From: Ectobacillus sp042610425 | Lineage (GTDB): Bacteria > Bacillota > Bacilli > Bacillales > Bacillaceae_G | DNA: 64,000 bases | Direction of reading: 5' to 3' | Assembly (NCBI RefSeq): GCF_042610425.1 | Contig: NZ_JBGJZM010000001.1 | Span: 2,269,924-2,333,923, forward strand | In this document: one piece after another, positions 17,703 through 26,885 of the stretch | How positions within the stretch are numbered: the first letter of the stretch is position 1 | Layout of the letters: each line of letters opens with the position of its first letter | Program-made: the position numbers and the translations under genes | The notes under the pieces: generated by a model | What the model was told of the DNA's origin: nothing | The model's input: the letters and a program-made list of their open reading frames with translations, nothing else | The model's database searches: none

Positions 17703-18647
17703 TTATTCGTGAAATTTTGGTTTATAGAAGGAGCGATTGTCTAGCGCAAATATACGATCGGAGAATTCGCCTGGTTTCACACGGCTGAGCGCACGATCCA
17801 TCATGTTCATTTTCGCATCTAGATTATCTATATAATGAAGAATTTCTGCTTCGCGAATCATCGGTGGCTTCGGACTGCCCCATTCCCCTTTACCATGATG
17901 GCTTAGAACAATATGTTGTAAAATTACCACTTCTTCGCCTTCAATGGAAAGTTCATCAGCAGCTTTTGATATTTCACTAACCATGATGGAAATATGACCT
18001 AATAAATTTCCTTCCACCGTATACGTTGTTGAAATCGGACCGGATAGTTCAATGACTTTACCAAGATCATGTAAAATAACACCTGCATATAACAAGTCTT
18101 TATCTAGCGATGGATATAATCCCGCTATCGCTTTCGCTAAATTTAGCATAGACACGACATGATAGGCCAAGCCAGATACGAATTCATGATGATTTTTTGT
18201 AGCAGCTGGATATTCCAAGAATCGATCCTGGTATTTCTTCAACAGATGTCTTGTGATTCGTTGAAGCGTTGGATTGCGCATTTCAAACACATATTGGGTA
18301 ATCATATCTTGCATCGTTTGTTTCGGAATAGGAGCCCGTTCTACAAATTCTGATATTTCCGGTGCTTCTTCTGGCTGAAGTACGCGAATTTGCTTTAGTT
18401 TAAGTTGAATGCGTCCTTTATAATTTAAAATATCACCTGCTACCTTTACGATTTTCTCAGGTGCATAGCGCTGTTCATCATCCTTTGAAATGTCCCATAC
18501 CTTAGCTTCAATTTCTCCACTTTGATCTTGTAGCATAAGTGTTAAAAAGGGTTTTCCATTGCTGGCAATTCCCCGTACCGATGATTTAATGAGCAATAGT
18601 ATATCTACCTGTTCTCCAACGTCATATTCCATAATCTTCTTTTTCAT
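17703..18647 (-). CDS. yhaM: 3'-5' exoribonuclease YhaM
   Basis: YhaM is a Mn2+-dependent 3' exoribonuclease that trims RNA ends and can also act on single-stranded DNA. An OB-fold domain fills residues 1-100 (QVDILLLIKSSVRGIASNGKPFL) and an HD domain follows, with YHVVSMLNLAKAI, the metal-binding HDLGKVIEL and LSHHGKGEWGSPKPP. ATG 18647 follows GGAGGACTACAC and gives 314 residues, the same as B. subtilis YhaM; the frame's upstream 15 codons are rejected. It follows yhaN by 65 bp. Confidence 0.95.
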   Translation of the reverse strand: MKKKIMEYDVGEQVDILLLIKSSVRGIASNGKPFLTLMLQDQSGEIEAKVWDISKDDEQRYAPEKIVKVAGDILNYKGRIQLKLKQIRVLQPEEAPEISEFVERAPIPKQTMQDMITQYVFEMRNPTLQRITRHLLKKYQDRFLEYPAATKNHHEFVSGLAYHVVSMLNLAKAIAGLYPSLDKDLLYAGVILHDLGKVIELSGPISTTYTVEGNLLGHISIMVSEISKAADELSIEGEEVVILQHIVLSHHGKGEWGSPKPPMIREAEILHYIDNLDAKMNMMDRALSRVKPGEFSDRIFALDNRSFYKPKFHE

Positions 18648-18712
18648 GTGTAGTCCTCCAAAATGTCCAATTATCAATAGTATATCATACAAAAAACTTC
18701 CATATCACAATA

Positions 18713-21463
18713 TCAGACGACATTTCTCTTCTCTTGCAAGCGTATCGTCTCATCCTCTGAAAAATAAGAAAGAAACCCTTCATGACATGTGAAAAATAGA
18801 ATTTGTCTTGTACTAGAAAGATCTCGCAATAAAGATAAAGTCTGCTTTGTTCGAACCTTGTCAAAGTGCACAAAGCTATCGTCAATAATTAATGGAATAT
18901 TTCCATCAAACGTATCCGCTAATGCAAATCGCAAACATAAGTATAGTTGTTCTGCCGTTGCTTGGCTCAGCTCATAGGCAGCAAAACGCATCCCATCGTA
19001 TCTCTCTACAAGAAAAGATTGTTCTTGATTTGGCACAAATAGCTTCACATACTGACCACTTGTTACATGGTTAAAATATTTCTCGGCTCTTTCTAACATG
19101 CGTGGTAATTTCACCTGTTGATATCGTTCCTTCGTTTTCATTAGTACATTTTTAGCAGTTGCATAAGCCGCCCATTGCTTCATTTGCTCACGAATAATCG
19201 ATTTTTTTGCTTCCCATTCATGTAGTAAATCGGAATAGGTGCTTCCTTCTTCCAGTCCTGCAATTTCCGCCTGATACTGAGCTAAATTACGCTGCATCGT
19301 TTGCTCTTCCAGAAGCAATGTATCCAGTTGACTACGCTGTTTCTGTAGCAGATCATGATAATCCTCTGTCCATATTCGATGATCCGATATATTAAGTTCC
19401 GTTAACCGTTCTTGTAATAACTGTATTTGTGTCGTGAGAAACGATACTTGCTTCAGAGTAGTTTGTTTTTCTTCGTCCTGTTTTCCCCGTGCATAAAATT
19501 CCTCTTCGGTATGAGAAGAGGATGCGTTCCAAAGTACATCTCGTTCGTGTTGCAGTATCTTATTGTTATGAAGCAGCTCCTGTTGTTCCTCTTCCCATTC
19601 GGTAATTTTTTCAAGAAGCTGCTTGTATTCCACCTTCTGTTGCTGCTCTTTCTTTACAATTTCTCTCATCTGATAGAGACTGTCGCTCGCTCGTTCTTCC
19701 TCTATTTGAAAAAAGTTTTGCAGCTCATCTAGCTTATTTTGAAATTGCTGAATTTCTCTTTGTAATGAATTCTTTTTCTGAGAAGCCTTTTCATATTCTC
19801 GATATAGATTTTTAATTTTTTCAACTCGCTCCAATATAGTCAGAAGCTGTCTATAAGAAAGAGAATCAGCTAATCCATACTGTCTTTTCCATGTTTTTAA
19901 ATTTTTCTCTACGCTAAAGGAAGACTGTTCCCACTCTTCATACTGTTTTAGAATTCGTTCATAGTTTTTTTCTGCCTGCTGCAGTTTAAATTCTTCTCGG
20001 TCCATGACTTGCCTTAGTTCCATATCCTGAACATTGGAAGGTTTTCGGTAGTATACAAAAAAAGCAACAATAATAAGTAAAAAAACAAGCGTTCCGTACA
20101 TAATCTGATTCGTAAGAAAGACAACTAGACTACCAGCTAGAATTGCAAGTATAAAATATAGAAAGGGTACATTCTTTTGCTTCACAGATGAAGATCTCTT
20201 ATTCGAATTCTGCATACGTTCCTTTATACCACGGAGATGCTGCTCTTGCTCGTCTAACTCATCCTTCGCATGCGAAAATCGTTCATCCAATTGCTGCTTT
20301 TGTTCCTCTAAGCGCTGCGATTGCTGCAACATACTAGTCAAATTCTCCTTTGCAGCCAAACTTGTATCAAGTTGCAAAAAGAAAGCTTTCTCTTGCAGCA
20401 AGCCTATACTACGTTGCAATCCTTCTATTTCTTCCTTCATTTGCTCCATTCTAGTTTCGTTAACCGTTTGTTCTTTCATTGCTTGTTCGTAAGAGAGTTG
20501 CTTAAGACGACATTCTTCAATCTGTACTTCCTTTTGCAGGAGCGCCTCGTTAACCGAGCACATCCTTGCTTCTTTCTTTCCTTCTTCTATTTTATCAGCT
20601 AATACTTGCAGACGAAGCTGCACTGGTCTCCACTTTGCAAGCAATTGTTCATAGCGCAGCACACCTTGTGCTGGAAATGACGTTTCGGGTATTGTAGCAA
20701 GAAAATCCTCATGCTTTTGTTTTTCTAACAATAGCGGTGCAAGGGTAATCATCGTTTCATCGTCTTTTATCAAACGATTTCGTCTTTTCTTTTCCTGTTG
20801 CATCTTCTCTACTTGTAGTTCGCCCTCTTTTTTCAATTGCTGCCATTTTTCATACTGTCCAATTTTCTTTTGCCATGCTTGAAAGGAGTCTTTCAATTTA
20901 TGTAAATCCGACAAACCAACGTTAATAGATGGCTTTCTTCCATTTGGTTTAAACAATGCTTCCATTTCACGATCAAGTTTTTTCTCCATTTGTAGCAGCG
21001 TATCCGTTCCAACAGCGCCCGCAGAAAACAGATAGTTTCCGAGCTCTTCCTTTTTCACTTGATGGATGTTTTGAAGTCCATGCATATCAAAACAAAACAC
21101 CGATTCAAATAAAGAGCTATCCAATCCTTGTAGCAGCTGCTTTAGCTCTTGTTCTCCGCCCATAGAGCCATCTTCAAAATAAACCGTGACCTCTCCGCTT
21201 GCTGTTTTAGGAATTCGTTCCACGCGAATGTGTCCATATTGCTCGCTTTGTATCGTAATGGCCCCGCCGTATGCACCGCCTTCTTTCGGTTCATAGCGAA
21301 GTTGTCCCCTTGTAGGAAATCCAAATAAAATACTTTTAATAAACGAACGAATTGTCGATTTTCCTGCTTCATTTTCTCCGTACAAAATCGTAACGGAAGA
21401 GAGAGACAGCTGTACATCTTGTAACTTTCCGTATCCGTATATATGGAGTTTTTCAAGCTTCAC
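18713..21463 (-). CDS. yhaN: SbcC/Rad50-like ATPase YhaN
   Basis: This SMC-like protein of 916 residues has Walker A GENEAGKST (about 30-38) at the N terminus and Walker B with a D-loop, PLIIDDSFVHFDKVR, near the C terminus. Between them lie long coiled-coil stretches rich in Gln, Glu and Lys. Unlike classical SbcC it has two hydrophobic spans in the middle (about 427-468, VPFLYFILAILAGSLVVFL and MYGTLVFLLIIVAFFVYY), suggesting membrane attachment. The start is GTG at 21463, overlapping the yhaO stop by four bases, so YhaO and YhaN probably form an SbcCD-type nuclease complex. Confidence 0.92.
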   Translation of the reverse strand: MKLEKLHIYGYGKLQDVQLSLSSVTILYGENEAGKSTIRSFIKSILFGFPTRGQLRYEPKEGGAYGGAITIQSEQYGHIRVERIPKTASGEVTVYFEDGSMGGEQELKQLLQGLDSSLFESVFCFDMHGLQNIHQVKKEELGNYLFSAGAVGTDTLLQMEKKLDREMEALFKPNGRKPSINVGLSDLHKLKDSFQAWQKKIGQYEKWQQLKKEGELQVEKMQQEKKRRNRLIKDDETMITLAPLLLEKQKHEDFLATIPETSFPAQGVLRYEQLLAKWRPVQLRLQVLADKIEEGKKEARMCSVNEALLQKEVQIEECRLKQLSYEQAMKEQTVNETRMEQMKEEIEGLQRSIGLLQEKAFFLQLDTSLAAKENLTSMLQQSQRLEEQKQQLDERFSHAKDELDEQEQHLRGIKERMQNSNKRSSSVKQKNVPFLYFILAILAGSLVVFLTNQIMYGTLVFLLIIVAFFVYYRKPSNVQDMELRQVMDREEFKLQQAEKNYERILKQYEEWEQSSFSVEKNLKTWKRQYGLADSLSYRQLLTILERVEKIKNLYREYEKASQKKNSLQREIQQFQNKLDELQNFFQIEEERASDSLYQMREIVKKEQQQKVEYKQLLEKITEWEEEQQELLHNNKILQHERDVLWNASSSHTEEEFYARGKQDEEKQTTLKQVSFLTTQIQLLQERLTELNISDHRIWTEDYHDLLQKQRSQLDTLLLEEQTMQRNLAQYQAEIAGLEEGSTYSDLLHEWEAKKSIIREQMKQWAAYATAKNVLMKTKERYQQVKLPRMLERAEKYFNHVTSGQYVKLFVPNQEQSFLVERYDGMRFAAYELSQATAEQLYLCLRFALADTFDGNIPLIIDDSFVHFDKVRTKQTLSLLRDLSSTRQILFFTCHEGFLSYFSEDETIRLQEKRNVV

Positions 21464-22692
21464 CTTACATCCCCTCTTCCTGCTACTAATTCACGTAACA
21501 TAATACGTTTTGCTTCTTGTAGTATTTCCTCTTTTTCTTCCTCATTAAATGCATCGATTGCTTTTGCTACCCCGCTTTGCCAAAGTGGTTTTACAATTGA
21601 CTCCAAGTATGTGCACGATTCTACTTCCTGCAGCAGTTCTCCAATAAAATGACTTTCTTGTTTCATTGCTTCCATCGCATCATTAGAAAGCGTGTGATTG
21701 TAACACTTTACTACATAAACAAACTGTCTATCCTCTTGGCTTTGCAAAAGCTGAACGATTTCTTCAAGCTGTTTTGGATCTTGCAAATAAATCGATAGCT
21801 CCCCGTATCCAGTAAAAGTTAAAATGACAAGCGTTCCTTCATTTTTTCTACGCATATGCTTAACCATGGAGTAGCATCTCTCTAGCAATTCATCTATGTA
21901 CTGCAATCCGTCTATGGAAATAGAAGCTTCCTCCCAAATAACATCTGCAGTCGATACAAACGTATAAGAAGCACTAGGCCCAAGGGTAACAAGATAACAG
22001 CCTTTCTCCCCTGTTTCTTTACGATGTCTTCCTTGAATGTTTCCAGGATAAATAATAGGCGGCTGCTCATATAGCACATTTCGCTTATGAATATGTCCGA
22101 GTGCCCAATAATCAAATTGTTTATCGAGTAATTCCCGCACTAAAAACGGAGCATAGCGACTATGATCGCTCGCTTCCTCCACACTTCCATGAAGCATCCC
22201 AATATGAAAGGGAGCTTGCTCGGTCTTTTCATATTGGGATGTCATATTTTCAAGTACTGCCTGTTGTAAATAACTAAAGCCATATATGTATGCAAACAAC
22301 TGATTATTTTTATAAAAGGGCTTATACTCTACCGTATCTTTTTCAAACACAGTTACATTAGAGGGAAACTCTATTTCTGCAAAGCTTCCACCCAGATGAT
22401 CATGATTGCCATGAATAATAAAGACGGAAATGTTATGATCATCTAATCTCTGTAATTCATTGCGAAGAAAAAGTTGAGCCCGAATACTTCGCGCATCTGC
22501 GTCATACAAATCTCCTGCTAGCAAAACAAAATCGACCTTCTCTTCAATAGCTACTTGTACAATTCGTGAGAAGGAAGAAAACGTACTCTCCTTCATTCTA
22601 GCAAAAAGCTCCTGTGGCAATTCCCCTTCCATACCTTTAAACGGACTATCTAAATGTAAATCCGCTGCATGAATAAATCGTAACGGTTCCAC
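21460..22692 (-). CDS. yhaO: SbcD-like metallophosphoesterase YhaO
   Basis: This is a calcineurin-type nuclease subunit, 410 residues, with the phosphoesterase motifs in order: HAADLHLDSPF (residues 7-17), GDLYDADARS, HGNHDHLGG and LGHIHKRNVLY with YPGNIQGRH. These bind two metal ions, typically Mn2+, in Mre11/SbcD relatives. The C-terminal part is a capping domain. It is the first gene of yhaO-yhaN(-yhaM-yhaL), translationally coupled to yhaN. A role in DNA end processing is inferred from the family; it has not been shown for this protein. Confidence 0.93.
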   Translation of the reverse strand: MEPLRFIHAADLHLDSPFKGMEGELPQELFARMKESTFSSFSRIVQVAIEEKVDFVLLAGDLYDADARSIRAQLFLRNELQRLDDHNISVFIIHGNHDHLGGSFAEIEFPSNVTVFEKDTVEYKPFYKNNQLFAYIYGFSYLQQAVLENMTSQYEKTEQAPFHIGMLHGSVEEASDHSRYAPFLVRELLDKQFDYWALGHIHKRNVLYEQPPIIYPGNIQGRHRKETGEKGCYLVTLGPSASYTFVSTADVIWEEASISIDGLQYIDELLERCYSMVKHMRRKNEGTLVILTFTGYGELSIYLQDPKQLEEIVQLLQSQEDRQFVYVVKCYNHTLSNDAMEAMKQESHFIGELLQEVESCTYLESIVKPLWQSGVAKAIDAFNEEEKEEILQEAKRIMLRELVAGRGDVR

Positions 22693-22829
22693 CTACACAA
22701 CTCCTCTACCATTTCGCTGTATCTTATTGTAGCACTTTATTCTAGGAATTTCTTTTTGCACAAAATACATAAATATGTAAAAATAGTATAAAGATTCAAT
22801 TTATTTTACAAAGGAGGAAATATATTAAA

Positions 22830-23015
22830 ATGGAAACGTATACAGTAACTGCATTTGATAAAGGCGGGCATGTCGTATTAGACCAACATTTTACAGCTAC
22901 TAATGATAACGAGGCAAAGAAAAAAGGGGAACAACTCCTAGTAGACAACAATGTACTAGAACAAACGCATCGGTGCATTAACTCTCGTGGAAAACTATTA
23001 TTATTTCATTCTTAA
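22830..23015 (+). CDS. yhzD: YhzD-like protein
   Basis: This is a 61-residue soluble protein (METYTVTAFDKGGHVVL to GKLLLFHS) that resembles the YhzD family of small Bacillus proteins with no known function. Its position beside the yhaO-yhaN region matches that family. AAAGGAGG lies upstream, though the spacing of about 12 bases to the ATG is longer than ideal. It is divergent from yhaO and converges on yhaR, with a GC-rich hairpin between them. Confidence 0.75.
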   Translation: METYTVTAFDKGGHVVLDQHFTATNDNEAKKKGEQLLVDNNVLEQTHRCINSRGKLLLFHS

Positions 23016-23016
23016 T

Positions 23017-23048
23017 AAAGAGCCGGCGCAATAAAGGCCGGCTTATTA
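23017..23048. terminator. Terminator between yhzD and yhaR
   Basis: The 7-bp GC stem AGCCGGC (23021-23027) pairs with GCCGGCT (23037-23043). It is followed by TATTATTATC on the plus strand and CTTTATT on the minus strand, so it probably serves both genes. Confidence 0.65.
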
Positions 23049-23837
23049 TTATCTTCCTATAAACCCTGGTGGACGTTTTTCTAAGAAAGCTTGAATTCCT
23101 TCCGCGTGATCTTCCGTCTTTCTCATTTGTATTTGTCCTGCTTTTTCAAGTGCTAATGTATGCTGCAATGTAGCTTTGTTCAATTCTGTGAAAATATTCT
23201 TTGTTTGCAGCATAGCCCGAACCGGCTTTTTGAGCCATCCCTCGGCTTTTTTCTTTACGGTTTCTTGGAAATCCTGCTGCGTGATTTCATCGATAATTCC
23301 AAGTTTCAATGCTTCAGGAGCTGTCATTCTCTTTCCTTCCCAAATGAGTTGTTTGGCCACAACTTCTCCTACCCGCTGATTGAGAAAGAAATGCCCCCCT
23401 CCATCTGGAATTAATCCAATTCCGATAAAATTCATCGCAATGAGTGATGAGGCATCTGCAATCACATAATCGGCCGCTAATGCTAAGCTAAGACCAAGTC
23501 CAGCAGTTGGGCCATGAATGGCTGCAATGACAAGCTTTTGCATAGTATAGAGAGTCACAACTAGCTCTGAAATTTGATTCATAATCGGCTCGAACTTACT
23601 TTCATCCATGTCAGTGAGCATCGATTTAATATCTCCGCCTGCAGAAAATCCTCGGCCCATTCCGCAAAGAACGACAACATCCACATCACTAGCTGCAACA
23701 ACTTGACACGCACGCAAAAGCTCCGCTATGGTTGGTACATCTAACGCATTTAGTACACTCGGACGATTTAACATAATGGTTGCGATTCTGCCCTCGTATT
23801 TAATAATCACATTTTCCGCAGTACTTGAAACATTCAT
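23049..23837 (-). CDS. yhaR: Enoyl-CoA hydratase/isomerase family protein (YhaR-like)
   Basis: This crotonase-fold enzyme of 262 residues has the oxyanion-hole motifs RGFSAGGDIKSM (about 60-71) and HGPTAGLGLSLALAADYVIA (about 104-123). The second usual catalytic acid region reads IGIGLIPDGGGHFFL, a variant of the common GLxPDGGG block. Substrate cannot be told from sequence; many relatives act on enoyl-CoA in fatty-acid or phenylacetate breakdown. Gene order next to yhaO matches B. subtilis yhaR. The nearby acyl-CoA ligase on the same strand could supply a CoA thioester. Confidence 0.88.
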   Translation of the reverse strand: MNVSSTAENVIIKYEGRIATIMLNRPSVLNALDVPTIAELLRACQVVAASDVDVVVLCGMGRGFSAGGDIKSMLTDMDESKFEPIMNQISELVVTLYTMQKLVIAAIHGPTAGLGLSLALAADYVIADASSLIAMNFIGIGLIPDGGGHFFLNQRVGEVVAKQLIWEGKRMTAPEALKLGIIDEITQQDFQETVKKKAEGWLKKPVRAMLQTKNIFTELNKATLQHTLALEKAGQIQMRKTEDHAEGIQAFLEKRPPGFIGR

Positions 23838-23997
23838 TTTCTCATCTCCCTCAAATGGTTAGTCTTATATACAATTTGAGGAAGAAATGAAAAATCCTTC
23901 TTTTTATATATTGGTCAATTTTTTTAGATTGCCTTTCATGATGCAAGATACAAACTTTGCGATAGCTTTTCGTATCATGCTATTTGCCCCGCTATTC

Positions 23998-24142
23998 TTA
24001 TTGCTTCACACGTTCTTGTACTTGTCTTACGAGTGTCGTTACCGTTTTGCGTGGTAAAAAGCGAACGATATTCGCTAATAATTGATTTTGAAATCCTGGA
24101 ATAACAACAGATTTACCTTTTTTTATCAATGAAATAATACGG
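23998..24142 (-). pseudogene. C-terminal remnant of a short-chain dehydrogenase gene
   Basis: The minus strand carries 48 codons in one frame ending in TAA, reading FRIISLIKKGKSVVIPGF, then LANIVRFLPRKTVTTLVRQV. This looks like the last part of an SDR of the DltE/YqjQ sort, which commonly ends with a Lys-Gly-Lys plus Pro-Gly segment followed by a FLPRK segment. It has no start codon or N-terminal Rossmann part: the sequence begins right after the T run of the acyl-CoA ligase terminator. The rest of the 23838-24186 gap holds no other gene I can see. Confidence 0.65.
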
Positions 24143-24180
24143 AAAAAGTGGAGCAGAGATAAAGGTTCTCTGCTCCACTC
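24143..24180 (-). terminator. Terminator of the acyl-CoA ligase gene
   Basis: A 12-bp perfect stem (GTGGAGCAGAGA, 24148-24159, with 24167-24178) is followed by TTTTT on the minus strand, seven bases after the ligase stop codon. Confidence 0.9.
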
Positions 24181-24186
24181 CCCTAT

Positions 24187-25743
24187 TTATTTCACCGATT
24201 GCGCAAACATTTGCCGTAGTACGAACTTCTGCATTTTTCCGCTCGCGTTTCGCGGTAATTCATCTAGAAAAACGTAGTGACGAGGGCGTTTATAATCAGC
24301 TAATGCATCACTATGTTTGCAATAAGCATCTAGTTCTTCTGCCGTTATACTTAGGTCCTTCTTGACGACAACTGCAGTGACCCGTTCTCCCCAAAGTTCG
24401 TCAGGCTCACCAAGTACAGCTACATCAAGAATCCCTTCATGACTATGCAAAAAGTCTTCAATTTCCCGCGGATAAATGTTCACTCCTCCGCTAATTACCA
24501 TATCATCAACGCGATCAGCTACGTACAAATATCCATCCTGATCCATATAACCAAGATCACCGGAGTGATACCATCCATTGTACAATGATTTTTCCGTAGC
24601 CTCTTCTCGGTTATGATAACATGCCATCATTGTTGGACCTCGCATAATAATTTCTCCTACCTCATAGGGAGGAAGAATATCTTCAGGATCCGATGGATGA
24701 TCTTCCTGTGCCTTCACAATTCGAATTTCATGGTTAAAACAGGGTGTACCGGCTGAACCAGCTTTTGTTAACTGATCTTCTTCTACTAGAAATGCAACAA
24801 CCGGTCCCATTTCTGTCATACCGTAGATTTGAACTAAATCGATGTTTAATCGTTCCTTACATTCCTTCACGAGCGACGGAGCCATAGCTGCACCACCATA
24901 AACACCTAGTTTCATAGAAGATAAATTATAATTTGTCACATTCTCTTGCAAAAGCATATTCCACATCGTTGGCGCTGCAAAGAAGGTCGTAATGCCTTCT
25001 GTTTCAATCGTGTGCAATACTTCCTTTGCTTCAAATTGGTGTAAGATTACATTTTTTGCACCTGCATGTACGCGTGATAATAGCCCTGCATGAAGCTCCC
25101 CGCAATGATAAAGAGGTGCTACAATAAGACCTACGCTATCTCGCGTATATTTTTCATAGTACATACAAATGAGACTGTGCTCCGCCATTTCACGGTGGCG
25201 ATGAAGCACTCCTTTCGGTCGTCCTGTCGTGCCGCTCGTGTACATAACCGAGCAATAATCGGTTTCTACTACTTCTATTGGCGGAAGTATGGATGAAGCC
25301 TTCGAAACCGTATCATGATAAGAGACAGCATAATCGGGTGCGTTATTTTCAATATACCAAAATGAGACGGATGGAAACTCCTCTTCAATACTAGCAATTA
25401 CAGGTTCAACCGCTTTTTCAAATATAACAACTTTAGGACTTGCATCAGATAGAATGTACGCTACTTCTTTAGATTTTAACCGATAATTAATTGGGTTAAA
25501 GATTGCGCCTACTTTCATACAAGCAAAGTAAACGGTTACAAACTCACTTGAATTATAAAGAAAGACGGATACGGTATCTCCCTTTGTAACTCCGGCTTCT
25601 AGTAGTGCCGTTCCCACTTTATTTACTTGCTCATCCCATTGTGTATACGTATAGCGGATTTCTTTTGATGTTTCTACGAGGGCTTCCTTATTTGGATAGT
25701 TTCGCACAGCTAAATCGAAAATTCTGCCTATAGTCATGTACAC
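24187..25743 (-). CDS. Acyl-CoA ligase (AMP-forming)
   Basis: This ANL-superfamily ligase activates a carboxylic acid through an acyl-adenylate and joins it to CoA. The ATP loop is YTSGTTGRPKGVLH, followed by QIYGMTEMGPV, GWYHSGDLGYMDQDG, the hinge RVDDMVISGGVNIYPREIE and the catalytic lysine region PRNASGKMQK. It most resembles medium/long-chain fatty-acid ligases; the true acid is unknown. The frame opens at 25785, but AGGAGGTGG lies inside that extension, so I take GTG 25743 (MYMTIGRIF, 518 residues) as the start; ATG 25737 is an alternative. Confidence 0.9.
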   Translation of the reverse strand: MYMTIGRIFDLAVRNYPNKEALVETSKEIRYTYTQWDEQVNKVGTALLEAGVTKGDTVSVFLYNSSEFVTVYFACMKVGAIFNPINYRLKSKEVAYILSDASPKVVIFEKAVEPVIASIEEEFPSVSFWYIENNAPDYAVSYHDTVSKASSILPPIEVVETDYCSVMYTSGTTGRPKGVLHRHREMAEHSLICMYYEKYTRDSVGLIVAPLYHCGELHAGLLSRVHAGAKNVILHQFEAKEVLHTIETEGITTFFAAPTMWNMLLQENVTNYNLSSMKLGVYGGAAMAPSLVKECKERLNIDLVQIYGMTEMGPVVAFLVEEDQLTKAGSAGTPCFNHEIRIVKAQEDHPSDPEDILPPYEVGEIIMRGPTMMACYHNREEATEKSLYNGWYHSGDLGYMDQDGYLYVADRVDDMVISGGVNIYPREIEDFLHSHEGILDVAVLGEPDELWGERVTAVVVKKDLSITAEELDAYCKHSDALADYKRPRHYVFLDELPRNASGKMQKFVLRQMFAQSVK

Positions 25744-25883
25744 GATAAACTTCCACCTCCTACATAATTTTACATTTATATACATTCTATTTGTAGGATG
25801 GTGCTTCCTTCTCTTGTATTCATTTAATTTTTTTCATGTAATCGGAGCGGTTTCCAAGAGCAAAAAATTAAACGCAGGGGACG

Positions 25884-25916
25884 CAAAAAAACTCCTCATA
25901 AATTGAGGAGTTTTGA
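25884..25916 (-). terminator. Terminator of the HAD gene
   Basis: ACTCCTCA (25891-25898) pairs with TGAGGAGT (25904-25911), and the minus strand continues in TTTTTTT. It lies directly after the HAD stop codon. Confidence 0.85.
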
Positions 25917-26789
25917 TTAGATTTTTTTACTATTTGTATATCCCTGTAAAAAAGTAAGTGGAAATTGCTTACGAAAATGTTCCTTAATCATATAAGTTAC
26001 CCCATTTTCATTGTTAGAGCGTGTAATCCAGTCTGCTGCATGTTTAACAGCAAGAGGTGCATTTCCCATTGCCACGCCTAATCCCACATGCTCTAGCACC
26101 TCAATGTCATCTATACTGTCGCCAATTGCTACCATCTCGTGCAGCTCGATATTCAAATGTTCACCAAGAAGCTGCAGACCGTGAAGTTTTGAAGCGCCAA
26201 GAGGCAGAATTTCAATCCGATAATCGGAACATTCACTTACGCTAACATCGTCAAATTCTTCTCGAATTGTCTGAAGTGTACGATCCTTTTCTTCCTTATT
26301 GGAAAAGAAAACATCAATTTTCGGCGCAGAAACTGGCTCATCTCGAAGGGTATCTCCCAGTGATTCCACAAATTGAATCGGATAAAAGACAGGATCTGCA
26401 TTCGAAAGAACGGCACGTGCAATAACGTTTGAAGATAGCTTTCGGCGGTTTCCTAGTGAAAATCGTTCATGTGTAATACGTATGTTACAATCAAAATGTT
26501 CCAAAACCTGCACAAGGTTAAATGTTTTTTCCTCTGATAATCGATTTTGTATAAAAGGAGTGTCGAGCGAAGAGGATAGAAATGAACCGCTATGTGTAAT
26601 AAGAATGGATTCCAGCTTTAATGCTTTTGCTATCCGCTCTGCCGATTGAAAATTACGGCTTGTGTATAACGTAACGTATACTTCCTTGTCACGAACAAAG
26701 TCGATAGCTTCCTTCGTTCCCTTTTGTAATCTACCATTCGAGCGAAGCAGCGTTCCGTCTATATTAATAGCCAACAGACGATAAATCAT
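25917..26789 (-). CDS. Cof-type HAD-IIB protein with Asn at the nucleophile position
   Basis: The 290-residue protein has the Cof-family layout: motif I near residue 9, a C2 cap domain, and motif IV AIGDSIDDIEVL near 221 with intact Asp residues. Active family members remove phosphate from sugars or cofactors through an aspartate in DxDGT. Here motif I reads INIDGTLL (codons AAT ATA GAC), so the nucleophilic Asp is Asn while the acid/base Asp remains. Either the enzyme is inactive and binds ligand only, or catalysis differs. AAAAGGAGGCGTGCT precedes the ATG, and the gene looks otherwise healthy. Confidence 0.88.
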   Translation of the reverse strand: MIYRLLAINIDGTLLRSNGRLQKGTKEAIDFVRDKEVYVTLYTSRNFQSAERIAKALKLESILITHSGSFLSSSLDTPFIQNRLSEEKTFNLVQVLEHFDCNIRITHERFSLGNRRKLSSNVIARAVLSNADPVFYPIQFVESLGDTLRDEPVSAPKIDVFFSNKEEKDRTLQTIREEFDDVSVSECSDYRIEILPLGASKLHGLQLLGEHLNIELHEMVAIGDSIDDIEVLEHVGLGVAMGNAPLAVKHAADWITRSNNENGVTYMIKEHFRKQFPLTFLQGYTNSKKI

Positions 26790-26885
26790 AGCACGCCTCC
26801 TTTTCTGTCATACCCTATACTTAACTTATGAATTGGAAGCCTATATTAGAACGATACGTTATCGTTATAAGAAGGAGGTCATACA

